Positions 13,643 through 21,306 of a DNA stretch of 29,327 nt are shown one piece after another (position 1 is the stretch's first letter; every line of letters starts with the position of its first letter). This DNA is from an uncultured Collinsella sp. (GTDB taxonomy: Bacteria; Actinomycetota; Coriobacteriia; Coriobacteriales; Coriobacteriaceae). Made by a program: the position numbers and the translations under genes. The stretch is from positions 1-29,327 of the forward strand of contig CAUDZT010000026.1 of the NCBI GenBank assembly GCA_958453935.1, read 5' to 3'. Below the pieces are notes generated by a model that did no database searches, was not told the DNA's origin, and worked only from the letters and a program-made list of their open reading frames with translations.

Positions 13643-15718
13643 CTACTTGGCGCGGCCCTCCTCATAGCGCTCGACCAGCTTGGCCTGAACGTCATAGGGC
13701 ACCTGCTCATAGCCCGCGGGCTTCATGGTAAAGTCGCCCGTGCCGCGCGTGATAGAGCGCAGACGCGTCGAGTAATCCGTCAGCTCGGCCAGCGGCGCCT
13801 GCGCGATAACCACGGTGTCTCCGCGCTCATCGGTCTCCATGCCCGTCACGCGACCGCGCGAGGCCGAGATGTCGCCCATCACGGCGCCGGCGTAGCTCTC
13901 GGGGATGGTCACCGTGATTTCCTCGATGGGCTCCAGCACCACCGGGTCGGCATCGGCGCATGCCTTGCGCAGGCCGATGCGAGCCGCCGCGCGGAACGCC
14001 ATCTCGTTGGAGTCGACGCTGTGATACGAGCCATCGTACACAGCCACGCGAATGCCCGTGAGCGGGTAGCCGGCGATGATGCCGTCCTTCATAGTCTCCT
14101 GGACGCCCTTGTCCACGGCAGGGATCAGCGAGCGCGGAATGCGGCCGCCCACGACCTCGTCTACGAACTCATAACCGTCGCTCGTACCGTCGGCGGTAAT
14201 CATCGGCTCCACACGCAGCCAGCAGTCACCATACTGGCCGGCGCCGCCGGTCTGCTTCTTATGACGACCCTGGGCACTTGCCGTGCGGCGGATGGTCTCG
14301 CGATACGGGATACGGATCGGCACGCTCTTGGCAGCGACCTTGGTGCGGTCCTCCAGACGATTGAGCAGGACCGAAACCTGTGCCTCGCCCACTGCCGAGA
14401 TGATGGTCTGGCCGGTCTCCTCGTCGCGGTCGATGCTCATGGTCGGGTCTGCCTTGCAGGCCTTCTCGATAAACGTGTAGAGCTTCTCTTCGTCGCCGCG
14501 GTTCTCGGCTTCGATGGCGATGCGGTACTGCGAGTTGGGGAACTTAAACGCCGCAGCCTCGACCTTGCCGGTAATCGAGAGCGTATCGCCCGTCTCGGCA
14601 GCCAGCTTGGGCGCCACGATGATGTCGCCGGCATAGGCATGGCCAACCTCGGTCATATCGCGGCCGCACATCACATACAAGTGAGCCAAACGATCGCTCT
14701 TGCGGGTACGCGCGTTGACCAACTCAAGACCCGGCTCAAGCGTGCCCGTCAGCACCTTGATAAAGCTGATGCGGCCCTGCTGCGGATCGGCCAGCGTCTT
14801 AAACACAAACGCCACCGGACGGTCATCGTCACTCGAAATCTTAAGCGAATCACCGTCGATGAGCGGCATCTCGCCGTAGTCGGTCGGCGCCGGGAAGTAC
14901 GTGGCGATGTCGTCCATCAGCGAGTTGACGCCCTGCTCCTTAATGCAATCGCCCGCAAAGACCGGCACAAAGATGCGCTCGGCGATCGCCTTAGACAGCA
15001 GGCCTTCAAGCTCCTCCTGCGTCAGCGTCTCCTCGCCTTCCAGGTATTTCATCATCAGCTCGTCGTCAGCCTCGGCCACCAGCTCGCACAGATGGTCATG
15101 GGCCTCCTCGGCCTGGGCACGATACTCCTCGGGAATCTCCAACTCAACGGCCTCGGCGCCGTTGCAGTGGCGCGCCTTCATGCGCACCAGGTCGATGATG
15201 CCGTCAAAGTCCTCGCCCTCGCCCCAGGGAAGGGTCACGGCGCCCAGGCGCGTGCCAAAGCGCTCCTGCAGCAGGTCCATCGTGGTCGCAAAGCTGGCCT
15301 CGGAGCGCGACAGGCGGCTTACGAATACCGCACGTGCCAGACGCAGGTCCTCGGCGGCATACCAGAGCTTAACCGTCGTAGGCTGCGGGCCGGCCTCGGC
15401 GTCGACCACAAACAGAGCCGTCTCGCAGACGCTCATCGCGGCATAGGCGTCGCCGATAAAATCGGGATAGCACGGGGCATCGAGCACGTTGATGCGCGCG
15501 CCCTTCCAGTCGATCGGCGCAATGGTCGTCGAGATGGAAAATGCACGCTTGACCTCTTCGGGGTCATAGTCGAGCGTGGGCTTGGTGCCGTCGTGGCCGC
15601 CCAGGCGGGCGGTCTTGCCGGAAAGGTGGAGCATGGCCTCGGCGAGTGAAGTCTTGCCCACCCCGCCTTGGCCTACGAGCACCACGTTCCTTACATTGCC
15701 GGTCTTGGGAGCACCCAT
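13643..15718 (-). CDS. EF-G-like translation-factor GTPase (EF-G2 type paralog)
   Basis: A 691-residue protein with the five-domain length of elongation factor G. G1 is GQGGVGKTS (16-24). The G3 position reads DAPCYPDF (from 80) instead of the usual DTPGH, and the G4 position reads VSRLSRSE (133-140) instead of NKxD. Later domains are well kept (for example GAGQYGDCWLRVEP and the domain IV/V segments). AAGGAGG precedes the ATG giving MGAPKTG; a longer frame to 15829 is not supported. Comparable secondary EF-G proteins occur across Actinomycetota and some lack ribosome-dependent GTPase activity. Whether this one hydrolyses GTP is uncertain. Confidence 0.9.
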   Translation of the reverse strand: MGAPKTGNVRNVVLVGQGGVGKTSLAEAMLHLSGKTARLGGHDGTKPTLDYDPEEVKRAFSISTTIAPIDWKGARINVLDAPCYPDFIGDAYAAMSVCETALFVVDAEAGPQPTTVKLWYAAEDLRLARAVFVSRLSRSEASFATTMDLLQERFGTRLGAVTLPWGEGEDFDGIIDLVRMKARHCNGAEAVELEIPEEYRAQAEEAHDHLCELVAEADDELMMKYLEGEETLTQEELEGLLSKAIAERIFVPVFAGDCIKEQGVNSLMDDIATYFPAPTDYGEMPLIDGDSLKISSDDDRPVAFVFKTLADPQQGRISFIKVLTGTLEPGLELVNARTRKSDRLAHLYVMCGRDMTEVGHAYAGDIIVAPKLAAETGDTLSITGKVEAAAFKFPNSQYRIAIEAENRGDEEKLYTFIEKACKADPTMSIDRDEETGQTIISAVGEAQVSVLLNRLEDRTKVAAKSVPIRIPYRETIRRTASAQGRHKKQTGGAGQYGDCWLRVEPMITADGTSDGYEFVDEVVGGRIPRSLIPAVDKGVQETMKDGIIAGYPLTGIRVAVYDGSYHSVDSNEMAFRAAARIGLRKACADADPVVLEPIEEITVTIPESYAGAVMGDISASRGRVTGMETDERGDTVVIAQAPLAELTDYSTRLRSITRGTGDFTMKPAGYEQVPYDVQAKLVERYEEGRAK

Positions 15719-15892
15719 GATGACCTCCTTGCAGGGCCGCGCGCAATGCGCGACGCCAACGGGGAGAGTTCGCGGTCGGTGCCGTCCCGGGAGCAGCATG
15801 GTCGGCAGCCGAGCCGACTCACCCTCCAAATGTCCTATGCCACCACCCTACCCTCACGGACGGCTGTCCATGCATACCTTTCGGCACACGTA

Positions 15893-15921
15893 TGAATACA
15901 GGCGGCGAGAGGAAGAGACAA
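15893..15921 (-). promoter_or_regulatory. Predicted promoter of the EF-G-like gene
   Basis: On the minus strand, TTGTCT (15916-15921) and TATTCA (15893-15898) are exactly 17 bp apart. The start would lie near 15886, leaving an unusually long leader of about 170 bases that contains a GGAC/GTCC palindrome. The remaining gap to 16028 holds only the ABC operon terminator. Confidence 0.4.
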
Positions 15922-15954
15922 GCTTGTGGGGCAATTATTGAACCCCGCCGATGT

Positions 15955-15996
15955 AAACAAAAAGCCGCCACAGACCGTAAGACCTGTGGCGGCTTC
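15955..15996 (-). terminator. Terminator of the amino-acid ABC operon
   Basis: Arms AAGCCGCCACAG (15963-15974) and complement (15985-15996). The minus-strand transcript continues into a T-rich tract. Lies 33 bases after the ATPase stop. Confidence 0.9.
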
Positions 15997-16028
15997 GCCT
16001 CAATTAATAGTTGAGTAAATACCTGAGT

Positions 16029-16793
16029 CTATCCCTCGATACGGCTCAAGAACTCACGCGTGCGCTGCTCGCGCGGATGGTCGATAACCTGCTCGGCAGA
16101 TCCCTCCTCGACAATGCGACCGCCGTCCATAAAGACCACGCGATCGGCAACGTCGCGCGCAAACTGCATTGCGTGGGTCACGATCACCATCGTCATGTTC
16201 TGCGCCGCGAGGTCTTTAATGACATGCAGCACCTCGGCCGTCAGCTCGGGATCGAGCGCCGAAGTCGGCTCGTCAAAGAATAAGATTTCCGGGTCGAGTG
16301 CCAGGGCGCGGGCAATACTCACGCGCTGCTGCTGACCGCCCGAAAGCTCACACGGCACCTTGTTCTCGTTGCCCGTAAGCCCCATCTGCGCGATCAACTC
16401 ATGCGCACGCGCCTCCGCCTGCTCGCGCGGGCACTTGAGCACGCGAATCGGAGCATCGGTGATGTTTTTCATTACCGTATAGTGCGGGAACAGGTTGTAA
16501 TTTTGGAACACCAGGCCGAATCGCGAGCGCGCCTGCTTGGGCACATCGCCCTTCGCATAGACTGCGCCCGAACCCGCATCCGTCGCAACGGCAAGGTCAC
16601 CAAACGAGAGCGAGCCTCCGTCGAGTGTCTCGAGCAGCGTGGCACACCGCAGCAGCGTGGACTTGCCGCCACCCGAAGGCCCGATAATCGCCACGACCTC
16701 GCCACGCTTCACCTCAAGCGAGATATCCTTGAGCACCTCATTGCCGCCAAACGCCTTACGCGCGTTCGATATATTCATTACCGAATTAGTCAT
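16029..16793 (-). CDS. Polar amino acid ABC transporter, ATP-binding protein
   Basis: A 254-residue ATPase of the GlnQ/HisP type. Walker A GPSGGGKST is at residues 38-46, Q-loop FQNYNLFPH near 96-104, signature LSGGQQQR at 150-157, Walker B ILFFDEP at 170-176 and switch THAMQ. The insert at about 60-90 (DAGSGAVYAKGDV) is characteristic of some amino-acid importers. The gene overlaps the permease by eight bases and has no strong ribosome-binding site, so translational coupling is likely. It energises uptake with the two upstream genes. Confidence 0.93.
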   Translation of the reverse strand: MTNSVMNISNARKAFGGNEVLKDISLEVKRGEVVAIIGPSGGGKSTLLRCATLLETLDGGSLSFGDLAVATDAGSGAVYAKGDVPKQARSRFGLVFQNYNLFPHYTVMKNITDAPIRVLKCPREQAEARAHELIAQMGLTGNENKVPCELSGGQQQRVSIARALALDPEILFFDEPTSALDPELTAEVLHVIKDLAAQNMTMVIVTHAMQFARDVADRVVFMDGGRIVEEGSAEQVIDHPREQRTREFLSRIEG

Positions 16794-17439
16794 GGTAGTA
16801 ATCCAATTTTTTCTCCGCGGCGCCCAACAGCATCTCGACCACGAAGTTGAAAACCCAGTAGATCAGCGCCGCAATCGCAAACGGCACCATGCTCACCTGC
16901 GAGGCAACCAGCGCCTTGGCCGTCGAGAACATCTCGCCCACGCCAATGGCAAATGCCAGCGATGTGTCCTTGACCAACGTGATGATCTCATTGCCCATCG
17001 CCGGCAAAATGCGCTTGGCGACTTGCGGCATCACAATGTACAAAAATGTCTGCAGACGCGAATAGCCCAGCACCTCGGCTGCCTCGTATTGACCGCGCGG
17101 AATGGACTGCAAGCCCGAGCGATAGATCTCGGCAAAGTAGCCGGCGTAGTTGATGATGAACGCCACAACGCACGCCGTCCACTTGGAATCGGGCGTGAGC
17201 GAAATGCCAAACACGTAGTACGGGGCAAAGTAGATGGCAAACATCTGCAGCATGAGCGGCGTGCCGCGCATCACCGAAATATAGATGCGCGCAATCCAGC
17301 GGAGCGGCGCGATTTTGCTCATGCGCATAAACGCCACGGGGATTCCCAGCGGAATCGACCCCAGCAGCGTCAGCACAAACAACTGCAAACTGACCAAGAA
17401 TCCCTGGCCAAGCATCTGCATCATGACCTGAATAGACAA
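16786..17439 (-). CDS. Polar amino acid ABC transporter, permease
   Basis: About 217 residues with the HisM/GlnP fold: hydrophobic segments at both ends and the EAA loop GQYEAAEVLGYSRLQTFLYIVMPQ, which docks on the ATPase. A TTG at 17439 is the preferred start because AGAGAG lies seven bases upstream; an ATG at 17424 is possible, and a longer ATG at 17478 lacks a ribosome-binding site. RGTPLMLQMF is the conserved early motif. A single permease suggests a homodimeric channel. Confidence 0.9.
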   Translation of the reverse strand: MSIQVMMQMLGQGFLVSLQLFVLTLLGSIPLGIPVAFMRMSKIAPLRWIARIYISVMRGTPLMLQMFAIYFAPYYVFGISLTPDSKWTACVVAFIINYAGYFAEIYRSGLQSIPRGQYEAAEVLGYSRLQTFLYIVMPQVAKRILPAMGNEIITLVKDTSLAFAIGVGEMFSTAKALVASQVSMVPFAIAALIYWVFNFVVEMLLGAAEKKLDYYHD

Positions 17440-17485
17440 CCTAAGCTCTCTTTCGCGACAACAGAACAGCAAACCCAATGCTAAA

Positions 17486-17590
17486 GCGGGTTTTCCAGGT
17501 GCTCGAGTTTGCCGTGAAAGAGGAGCGCCGCGTACTAAATGTACGCAAGCGACGGTTTGAACGGCAAAATCGAGTGCCTGGGAAAGCCGC
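17486..17590. repeat. 105-bp imperfect palindrome between binding protein and permease genes
   Basis: Thirty-base arms (17486-17515 and 17561-17590, about 25 of 30 paired) surround an apical hairpin GCGTAC-TAAAT-GTACGC (17530-17546). The palindrome ends on the first base of the binding-protein stop codon. On the transcript it would form a long stem in the operon, a usual way to keep more binding-protein mRNA than permease mRNA. Confidence 0.75.
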
Positions 17591-18450
17591 TATTTCAGAA
17601 CCCAGTTGTCGAAGGAAAGACCGTAATCTGCATACTTGTCGCACAGGTCCTTGACCGTGCCGTCCTCGTAGAGCGCCTTGAGCGACTCGGTCACGGCGTC
17701 GGCCGACTTGGTGTCGCCCTTCTTAAAGCCGACGGCGTAGTGCTCGCTGGACAGCGGCTTGTCGAGCTGCGTATAGGCATCGGGCTTGGCGGCAAGCTGA
17801 TACTGGGCAATCGAAAGGTCGCAAGCCACGGCATCGACCGCGCCGCTCTCGAGCTGCATAAAGGCCGTGTTGTACTCGCCGATGGTATCGAGCGTGGCAA
17901 ACGTCGCGGCCAGATCCTTCTGGTCGCCCTCGAGCACATCCTGCGCAGCGGAATCGGTCTGGGTAATCACGGTCTTGCCGGCAAGATCGTCCCAGCTCTT
18001 GATGCCCGCATCCTTCTTTACCACCAGCACCTGCTCGTTGAGCATGTACGGCTCGGAGAACGTGTAGTCGTCCTCACGGCCCTCCATGGTAAAGCCGTTC
18101 CAGATGCAGTTGATGGCACCCGAGTTGAGCAGCGTATCCTTGGCATCCCAGTCGATGGCCTCGTATTTGACCTCCCAGCCCTGCTTATCGGCAACGGCCT
18201 TGGCAAGGTCGAGGTCAAAGCCGGTGTACTCGCCATCGTCGCCCACAAAGCCGTACGGAGGATAGGACTTATCAAAGCCCACCACGAGCTTCTTGGACTC
18301 CGCGGCGCCCTTCACATCCTTGGCCGCGGCAGAGCCAGCAGCGGAGCCCTTGCCAGCACCACCGCCGCAACCGACAAGACCAAGGCCAAGCACCGTTGCG
18401 AGCGAGCCGGCTAGACCAACAAACTGACGACGAGACATATCGGCATTCAT
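17590..18450 (-). CDS. Polar amino acid ABC transporter, substrate-binding lipoprotein
   Basis: A 286-residue family 3 solute-binding protein. The signal region has twin arginines (SRRQFVGLAG, residues 6-15) and a lipobox LVGC with Cys28 as the lipidated residue, so Tat export followed by lipidation is likely. A Gly/Ala-rich linker follows. The binding domain starts at LVVGFDKSYPPYGF and includes GFDLDLAKAVADKQGW and WDDLAGKTVITQ, typical of Gln/Cys/polar amino-acid binders. GGGGGAA precedes the ATG; a longer frame to 18471 is not needed. The ligand cannot be fixed from sequence. First gene of the operon. Confidence 0.92.
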   Translation of the reverse strand: MNADMSRRQFVGLAGSLATVLGLGLVGCGGGAGKGSAAGSAAAKDVKGAAESKKLVVGFDKSYPPYGFVGDDGEYTGFDLDLAKAVADKQGWEVKYEAIDWDAKDTLLNSGAINCIWNGFTMEGREDDYTFSEPYMLNEQVLVVKKDAGIKSWDDLAGKTVITQTDSAAQDVLEGDQKDLAATFATLDTIGEYNTAFMQLESGAVDAVACDLSIAQYQLAAKPDAYTQLDKPLSSEHYAVGFKKGDTKSADAVTESLKALYEDGTVKDLCDKYADYGLSFDNWVLK

Positions 18451-18478
18451 GGTATTCCCCCTTGATGGCACTTTAGTT

Positions 18479-18535
18479 AGGTAAAGTGAATCATGTAACG
18501 TTCAGCATCATACACTTTACCTTGATAGAGTACAA
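18479..18535 (-). promoter_or_regulatory. Promoter and inverted repeat of the amino-acid ABC operon
   Basis: On the minus strand TTGTAC (18530-18535) and TATGAT (18507-18512) are 17 bp apart, a strong sigma-70-type match. Perfect 10-bp arms AGGTAAAGTG (18479-18488) and CACTTTACCT (18513-18522) flank the -10: one lies in the spacer and one after the start. This is a good operator candidate for an unknown regulator. Confidence 0.7.
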
Positions 18536-18541
18536 GGGAGG

Positions 18542-18692
18542 GTTTGCCAGGCGCGGACGGGGAGCGGCGCATAATTAAGTTTCCTGCTCTACAGTCCTGC
18601 GCAAGACGGAAAGCACATTAAGTGCTTTCCTTTGCGTGCGGAACTCGCGATAAACTTAATTATGCGCCGCTCCCCGTCCGCGCCTGGCAAAC
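18542..18692. repeat. 151-bp palindrome with perfect 41-bp arms
   Basis: Bases 18542-18582 and 18652-18692 are exact reverse complements over 41 bp. The interior holds a second hairpin GGAAAGCAC-ATTAA-GTGCTTTCC (18608-18630) with further CGCAA/TTGCG pairing outside it. It lies between two divergent genes, seven bases from the -35 of the ABC operon. No coding sequence can be supported in it. Confidence 0.92.
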
Positions 18693-18754
18693 GTCGTTGG
18701 ACTTATCACTGACAGGAAATGACCGCTTGCATATCGCCCGCTGGCTTGGCACGG

Positions 18755-18786
18755 TACAATGCTTGCAGCTTTTAATTCATGAATTA
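18755..18786 (+). promoter_or_regulatory. Putative -10 and AT palindrome before the rRNA methyltransferase gene
   Basis: TACAAT (18755-18760) is a plausible -10, 39 bases before the start codon, with no clear -35. A perfect 14-bp palindrome TAATTCATGAATTA (18773-18786) lies between it and the ribosome-binding site TGGAG (18788-18792). Confidence 0.35.
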
Positions 18787-18798
18787 GTGGAGTTATTG

Positions 18799-20247
18799 AT
18801 GGCAGAATCTCGTGCGGAGCGTAGGGCTCGTCGTGCTTTGGTGGAAGCGGCTGAGGGGTCAAAAGAGGAGAAATCCTCTACGAAATCCAAGTCTTCTAAA
18901 GCTGCAAAAAGCAAGTCGGCTAAGGGCAAGACTAAGGCCAAGCGTCCCGGCTCTCGTCGGAGCGAGGACAAGGCATCTCAGACTCGCACCAAGCGCCCAC
19001 ATAAAGATTCGGTTTCGCCTGCGCGAAAGGCCGTGGATCCCAAGTCGCCTTGTTCCATCATGCGGGCTTGTGGTGGATGCACGGCGATCAATCGTCCTTA
19101 TAAGAAGCAGCTGGCGGCCAAGCAGGCTGCTATGGAAGAGCTGTTTGCCGAGCTCTGCGAGCGCGAGGGTATTGCTGTCGATCCCATTCGTGGTATGGGT
19201 GTCACCTTGGGCGACCCGGGTAAATATCCTGCGCCGCGTGGTTTTCGTCATAAGGCTGCCACTCCGTTTGCTCCCGGCAAAGAGGGCGCTGTCCGCTGCG
19301 GCTTTTTTGAACGTGGGACGCACAGGATCGTTGCTGTTCCTGAATGCCCTGTCGAGGCGCCGGGCACTCGTCAGATTCTCAACGGCATCGCTCGCGAGGC
19401 CGAACGTCTGCATATTCCTGCCTTTAACGAAGACAAGCATCTGGGACTGCTTCGCTATGCCGTCGTTCGCTGCGGCTGGCGCACCGACCAGATTATGGTC
19501 ACCCTCGTGACCGCTCAGCGCGATCTGCCGCATGCGCAGGAGTTTTTCGAGGCCGTCGCCGCACTCGATCCGCATATCGTCACCGTTGCCCAAAACATCA
19601 ACGGACGCCCTGGCAACGCCATCCTGGGCGAGGAGACCCGCATCGTGTATGGCGCCGAATGCATGCGCGACCAGCTACTCGGCTGTGAGTTCGACATCTC
19701 CCCCACTGCGTTCTACCAGACCAACCCGCAGCAGACCGAGCTGCTCTACCGGCTCGCCATCGAAGACATGGACCTACGCCAGGGCGACGTGCTTATGGAT
19801 GCCTACTGCGGCAGCGGTACCATCGGTCTTTGCGCAGCCAAGGCCGCGGCCGATGCCGGCCAGGGCATCATGTTACTCGGCGTGGAGCGCAACCCGGCGG
19901 GCATTGCCGACGCACGTCGCAATGCCGAGCTCAACGGCCTCACCCGCAGCGCTTGGTTTATGGCCGACGACGCCACCGATTACATCCTGGACGCCGCCGA
20001 CAACAACGAGCGGATCGATGTCCTTTCCATCGACCCGCCGCGCGCCGGCTCCACCCCCGAGTTCCTCGAAGCCGCCTGCGCACTCAAGCCGCGCCGCATC
20101 ACCTATATCAGCTGCAACCCTGTGACCCAAGAGCGCGACCTGCACCAGCTCCTCGACGGAGGCTATCGCCTGCTCAAGATCACGCCCGTCGACATGTTCC
20201 CCCATACCGACCACACCGAAACCGTAGCGGTCCTCGAGCGCCGCTAA
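18799..20247 (+). CDS. rlmD: 23S rRNA (uracil-C5)-methyltransferase, RlmD/RlmCD-like
   Basis: A 482-residue TrmA/RumA-family enzyme. The [4Fe-4S] ligand cysteines are Cys85, Cys91 and Cys94 (CGGC), with a later Cys in VPECPVEA. The SAM-binding motif is DAYCGSGTIGL. The catalytic cysteine lies in ISCNPVTQERDL. The first 80 residues are a Lys/Ser-rich, probably disordered tail in place of the TRAM domain of E. coli RlmD, so it could equally be an RlmC or RlmCD type. I choose the ATG after TGGAG; a longer frame would enter the palindrome upstream. The 5' half uses many T-ending codons whereas the 3' half is strongly C/G-ending. Confidence 0.88.
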   Translation: MAESRAERRARRALVEAAEGSKEEKSSTKSKSSKAAKSKSAKGKTKAKRPGSRRSEDKASQTRTKRPHKDSVSPARKAVDPKSPCSIMRACGGCTAINRPYKKQLAAKQAAMEELFAELCEREGIAVDPIRGMGVTLGDPGKYPAPRGFRHKAATPFAPGKEGAVRCGFFERGTHRIVAVPECPVEAPGTRQILNGIAREAERLHIPAFNEDKHLGLLRYAVVRCGWRTDQIMVTLVTAQRDLPHAQEFFEAVAALDPHIVTVAQNINGRPGNAILGEETRIVYGAECMRDQLLGCEFDISPTAFYQTNPQQTELLYRLAIEDMDLRQGDVLMDAYCGSGTIGLCAAKAAADAGQGIMLLGVERNPAGIADARRNAELNGLTRSAWFMADDATDYILDAADNNERIDVLSIDPPRAGSTPEFLEAACALKPRRITYISCNPVTQERDLHQLLDGGYRLLKITPVDMFPHTDHTETVAVLERR

Positions 20248-20274
20248 TCCACCCCGGTAGATTTTCGAGACAAG

Positions 20275-20305
20275 AAAGGGGGCGGCCCGTCTGGACCGCC
20301 CCCTT
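20275..20305. terminator. Bidirectional terminator between rlmD and the PHP gene
   Basis: GGGGGCGG (20278-20285) pairs with CCGCCCCC (20296-20303), with inner CC/GG pairs. AAA on the left and TT on the right give short U runs on both strands. Convergent genes end on both sides. Confidence 0.85.
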
Positions 20306-20325
20306 CGCTTGGTTTATGAACTCCG

Positions 20326-21147
20326 CTACATCCCCTTGCGCAGGTCACACACGCCGGCTGCCGCCATCTCGCGCAGCAGCGTCTCGCGGTCGCGCGTCAC
20401 GATCAAATCCAGCGGGAAGTGAATCTCGTCGAGCATCTTGCGCGCGTGATCGAGCTTGCCAATGGCCATGCCAATGTGGGCATCGGTCGACACGCCAATG
20501 CCCACGCCCAGTTCGGCACAGCGCTCGGCGATCTTGCGGCATACGGCCCAATGCTCAGTGTCGACACCGTGTTCAAGACTATGGTTGTTGATCTCGATAA
20601 TCTTGTGCTTGGCCTTGGCCGCCAACAGCACCTCGTCGATATCGAACGGCACGCCCGAGCGCCCTGTGTGGCCCAGCATGAACACCTTGGGGTGCTCCAG
20701 GGCATTGATGTACATCTGGGTCGTTTGGGCGAGCGTCGCGCCTTCGGCAAACTGCGGGTTATGCACGCTTGCCACCAAATAATCCAAATTACGCGTCACC
20801 AAATCGAACAGCGAATGCTCACGACTATACGAATCGCCGGCGATATCGAGCGAAACGGGAATGTCTTCGCCAAACAAGCTGCCGTCCAGCGAAACGATAT
20901 CAGCCTCGGCACCACGCAGCACCAGCACGCCGCTCCAAATGCGCGGCCAGATATCCTGGTTAATAAAGAATTGGAAACTGCGCAGGTCATTGGGACAAGG
21001 CGTAACCATCGAGCTTAAATGATCGGCGGAACCGAGCACCTGAAGGCCGCGCTCCGCCGCCCAATAGATGTTCTCCTCGATGGTTGAGTACGCATGCGCA
21101 GAGAACATCGTATGAGTATGAATATCACAAGAAAGAAGGTAGGGCAT
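20326..21147 (-). CDS. PHP-domain phosphoesterase, YcdX-like
   Basis: A 273-residue PHP-fold metal-dependent phosphoesterase. The first metal motif is DIHTHTMFSAHAY (His10, His12). ADHLS, VASVHNPQF, LGHTGRSG, IEINNHS and VSTDAHIG supply further conserved ligands. This matches the YcdX/PHP-phosphatase group. AAGGAGA precedes the chosen ATG; the longer frame to 21291 would add 48 unlikely residues. The substrate is unknown; YcdX-like members hydrolyse small phosphate esters. Confidence 0.88.
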   Translation of the reverse strand: MPYLLSCDIHTHTMFSAHAYSTIEENIYWAAERGLQVLGSADHLSSMVTPCPNDLRSFQFFINQDIWPRIWSGVLVLRGAEADIVSLDGSLFGEDIPVSLDIAGDSYSREHSLFDLVTRNLDYLVASVHNPQFAEGATLAQTTQMYINALEHPKVFMLGHTGRSGVPFDIDEVLLAAKAKHKIIEINNHSLEHGVDTEHWAVCRKIAERCAELGVGIGVSTDAHIGMAIGKLDHARKMLDEIHFPLDLIVTRDRETLLREMAAAGVCDLRKGM

Positions 21148-21247
21148 CGGGTCTCCTTGTCCAGTATGGCCGTCGCGTATATTCATTGTACGCATAGCTT
21201 TCGGCAGTCGTAAAACTGCTTCATCCCAATCACACAACGGCATAGAC

Positions 21248-21278
21248 AACGGGGTCTGGCTTAAAACCAAACCCCGTT
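21248..21278 (-). terminator. Hairpin after the aminotransferase gene
   Basis: AACGGGGT (21248-21255) pairs with ACCCCGTT (21271-21278), with inner TGG/CCA. Lies beyond the minus-strand aminotransferase stop. No U tract, so only moderate support. Confidence 0.5.
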
Positions 21279-21306
21279 TCACGTAAAACATTGTAAGCAG
21301 AGCGCT

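Noticed and set aside
13607..15649. A 680-codon plus-strand open frame
   Set aside because: Antisense to the EF-G-like gene; no family motif.
15719..15941. Short frames in the leader of the EF-G-like gene
   Set aside because: No ribosome-binding site and no conserved motif; the leader fits untranslated sequence better.
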